Shown here one piece after another: positions 33,738-34,762 of a stretch of 34,762 nucleotides of DNA. The translations under genes and the position numbers were made by a program. Location of the stretch: positions 1-34,762 of the forward strand of contig CALXVS010000015.1 in the NCBI GenBank assembly GCA_944392145.1, written 5' to 3'. The DNA is from an uncultured Alphaproteobacteria bacterium. Its GTDB lineage: Bacteria; Pseudomonadota; Alphaproteobacteria; CAAHEQ01; UBA3637. Each line of letters opens with the position of its first letter. Position 1 is the first letter of the stretch. The notes under the pieces are model-generated. The model was not told the DNA's origin and made no database searches. It saw only the letters and a program-made list of their open reading frames with translations.

Positions 33738-34394
33738 ATGATATACGGATATATTCGTGTCAGCACGGATAAACAGACAACAGAAAATCAGGCCTTTGAA
33801 ATTAAACGATTCAGCGAAGCCAACAAAATGGTTGTTGATCGTTGGATTAAAGAAACCATCAGTTCCCATGCCGATTTGGATAAACGTAAATTAGGTGGTT
33901 TGCTAAAACGTTTAAAGAAAAACGATATTGTGATAGCTTCCGAATTATCACGGTTTGGCCGTAATTTACTGCAGGTGATGAGTTTATTGCACTTTTTTAT
34001 GAATCGCGGCGTGCAAGTGTGGACGATTAAAGACAACTATCGGTTGGGAACCGATATCCAATCTAAAGTGTTGGCATTTGCGTTTGGTTTATCTGCCGAA
34101 ATTGAGCGCAATTTAATTTCGCAACGCACGCGGGAGGCCTTGCTCCGTTTAAAAGCCGAGGGGCGTGTGTTGGGACGTCCCAAGGGAGCCCGCAGCAAAA
34201 TTTTAAAGTTATCTGAAAAAGATGCCGAAATTAAGCGGATGATTAAAGAAAACAAATTGACCAAAGCCGAAATTGCCGCTGCGGTCGGATGTCATCGTAT
34301 GACATTGTATAATTACTTGGATACACATCGCATTCCATATCAGCGCTTTAAAAGTCGTTCTAGGACATCACGTTACGCTTCTAAACCGCATTAA
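33738..34394 (+). CDS. Serine site-specific recombinase (Mpi/Pin-like invertase-resolvase)
   Basis: This 218-residue protein belongs to the small serine recombinases, which invert or resolve DNA between short paired sites. Ser9 in YIRVST is the catalytic nucleophile. The second catalytic block is ELSRFGRN, and the family helix AEIERNLISQRTREAL follows. LGRPKG then marks the junction to a C-terminal helix-turn-helix (LTKAEIAAAVGCHRMTLYNYL). The text VWTIKDNYRLG.DIQSKVLAFAFGLSAE closely resembles, from memory, the master invertase Mpi group of Bacteroides. That group drives promoter inversion, and the resemblance hints at transfer between gut bacteria. GAGGAAG lies eight bases before the ATG. 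It is monocistronic, with a dispersed repeat block directly after it. Confidence 0.92.
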   Translation: MIYGYIRVSTDKQTTENQAFEIKRFSEANKMVVDRWIKETISSHADLDKRKLGGLLKRLKKNDIVIASELSRFGRNLLQVMSLLHFFMNRGVQVWTIKDNYRLGTDIQSKVLAFAFGLSAEIERNLISQRTREALLRLKAEGRVLGRPKGARSKILKLSEKDAEIKRMIKENKLTKAEIAAAVGCHRMTLYNYLDTHRIPYQRFKSRSRTSRYASKPH

Positions 34395-34762
34395 AAAACG
34401 GTATCCATGCCCTCTGGATCCAAAGCTTTCGCAAGGATGACGGCCGGGAGGCGTCATGGGCGGTGGGTTCCTTTTACGGGCGGGGGCGTCAATGTCCCTA
34501 AAAAGCGGTATCAGTGCTACTGGATCCTCGCATGCGCAAGGATGACCATCGGGGATGCGTCAGCGTCCGGGACAACTTGTCACGAACGGTGGTTCCCCCT
34601 CTGTCGTCACCCTTGGGCTTGGCCCGAGGGTCCAGGGCAATAATTCCTTATTTATGCGATGCGTCAACGTCCCTATAAAAGCGGAATCAGTGCTACTGGA
34701 TCCTCGCATGCGCAAGGATGACCATCGGGGATGCGTCAGCGTCCGGGACAACTTGTCACGAA
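34395..34762 (+). repeat. Composite dispersed repeat array, right end of contig
   Basis: Two direct copies of an 86-base block (34501-34586 and 34677-34762, offset 176, apparently one mismatch) each run from AAAAGCGG through GGATCCTCGC and GCAAGGATGACC to GGGACAACTTGTCACGAA. Between them is the GGCTTGGCCCGAGGGTCCAGG module. A shorter diverged copy sits at 34401-34446. The array is the reverse complement of the array at 1-300. No gene is supported; open frames at 34407-34643 and 34560-34751 are repeat translations. Confidence 0.9.

Noticed and set aside
34407-34751. Open frames in the right repeat block
   Set aside because: Same repeat modules as at 1-420; no independent coding evidence.

Overview
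The window looks like a contig from a host-associated, fairly AT-leaning alphaproteobacterium, probably an uncultured gut or Rickettsiales/Holosporales-like lineage. This is inferred from four things. The valyl-tRNA synthetase is archaeal-type, as in Rickettsiales. There is a row of VirB6-like type IV secretion proteins, a multiplication best known from Rickettsiales. Two ankyrin-repeat proteins are present. A pilin-like protein carries a GRSMVEMLGVLAI-type prepilin start of the kind I associate with uncultured gut Alphaproteobacteria. No rRNA, tRNA or CRISPR array was seen.

Layout. Positions 1-420 are a composite dispersed repeat. A leftward group follows (3508 to 440): a small secreted protein, recG and an HNH protein. 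A divergent esterase (3581-4240), an ankyrin protein (4425-5747) and valS (5842-8448) run rightward to a bidirectional terminator. A leftward pilin-like gene (8509-8991) comes next, with a 21-bp inverted repeat enclosing promoter-like DNA just upstream. More dispersed repeats precede tsaB-rimI (9670-10717). After another repeat block, two small paralogous unknown proteins (11009-12062) are transcribed leftward.

The centre, 12248-22693, is a tightly packed rightward operon of five VirB6/TrbL-like polytopic membrane proteins, with no other type IV secretion gene in view. All five have an N-terminal export or lipoprotein signal and then a C-x-x-C motif just before the first membrane segments. 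All five also share an FP...(Y/W).KK(A/G)W signature. Two carry related C-terminal tails resembling RHS/YD repeats, and one carries a cysteine-rich insert. This array, its tails and the divergent small paralogues are the best candidate for an undescribed secretion-related system.

Downstream is a glycosyltransferase remnant cut by a dispersed repeat. Then comes a complete rod-shape operon, mreB-mreC-mreD-mrdA-mrdB, with a TPR-methyltransferase gene overlapping its end. After it lie an MFS-like transporter, a second ankyrin protein, an unknown 179-residue protein behind a palindromic promoter, and an Mpi-like serine recombinase. The contig ends in the same composite repeat that starts it, in inverted orientation, so the assembly probably broke in repeats.

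The mre/mrd genes build and shape the lateral wall. The VirB6-like array would sit in the inner membrane and periplasm. The ankyrin proteins are plausible host-directed cargo. The recombinase may act on inverted repeats such as the one upstream of the pilin gene. These links between genes are inference.
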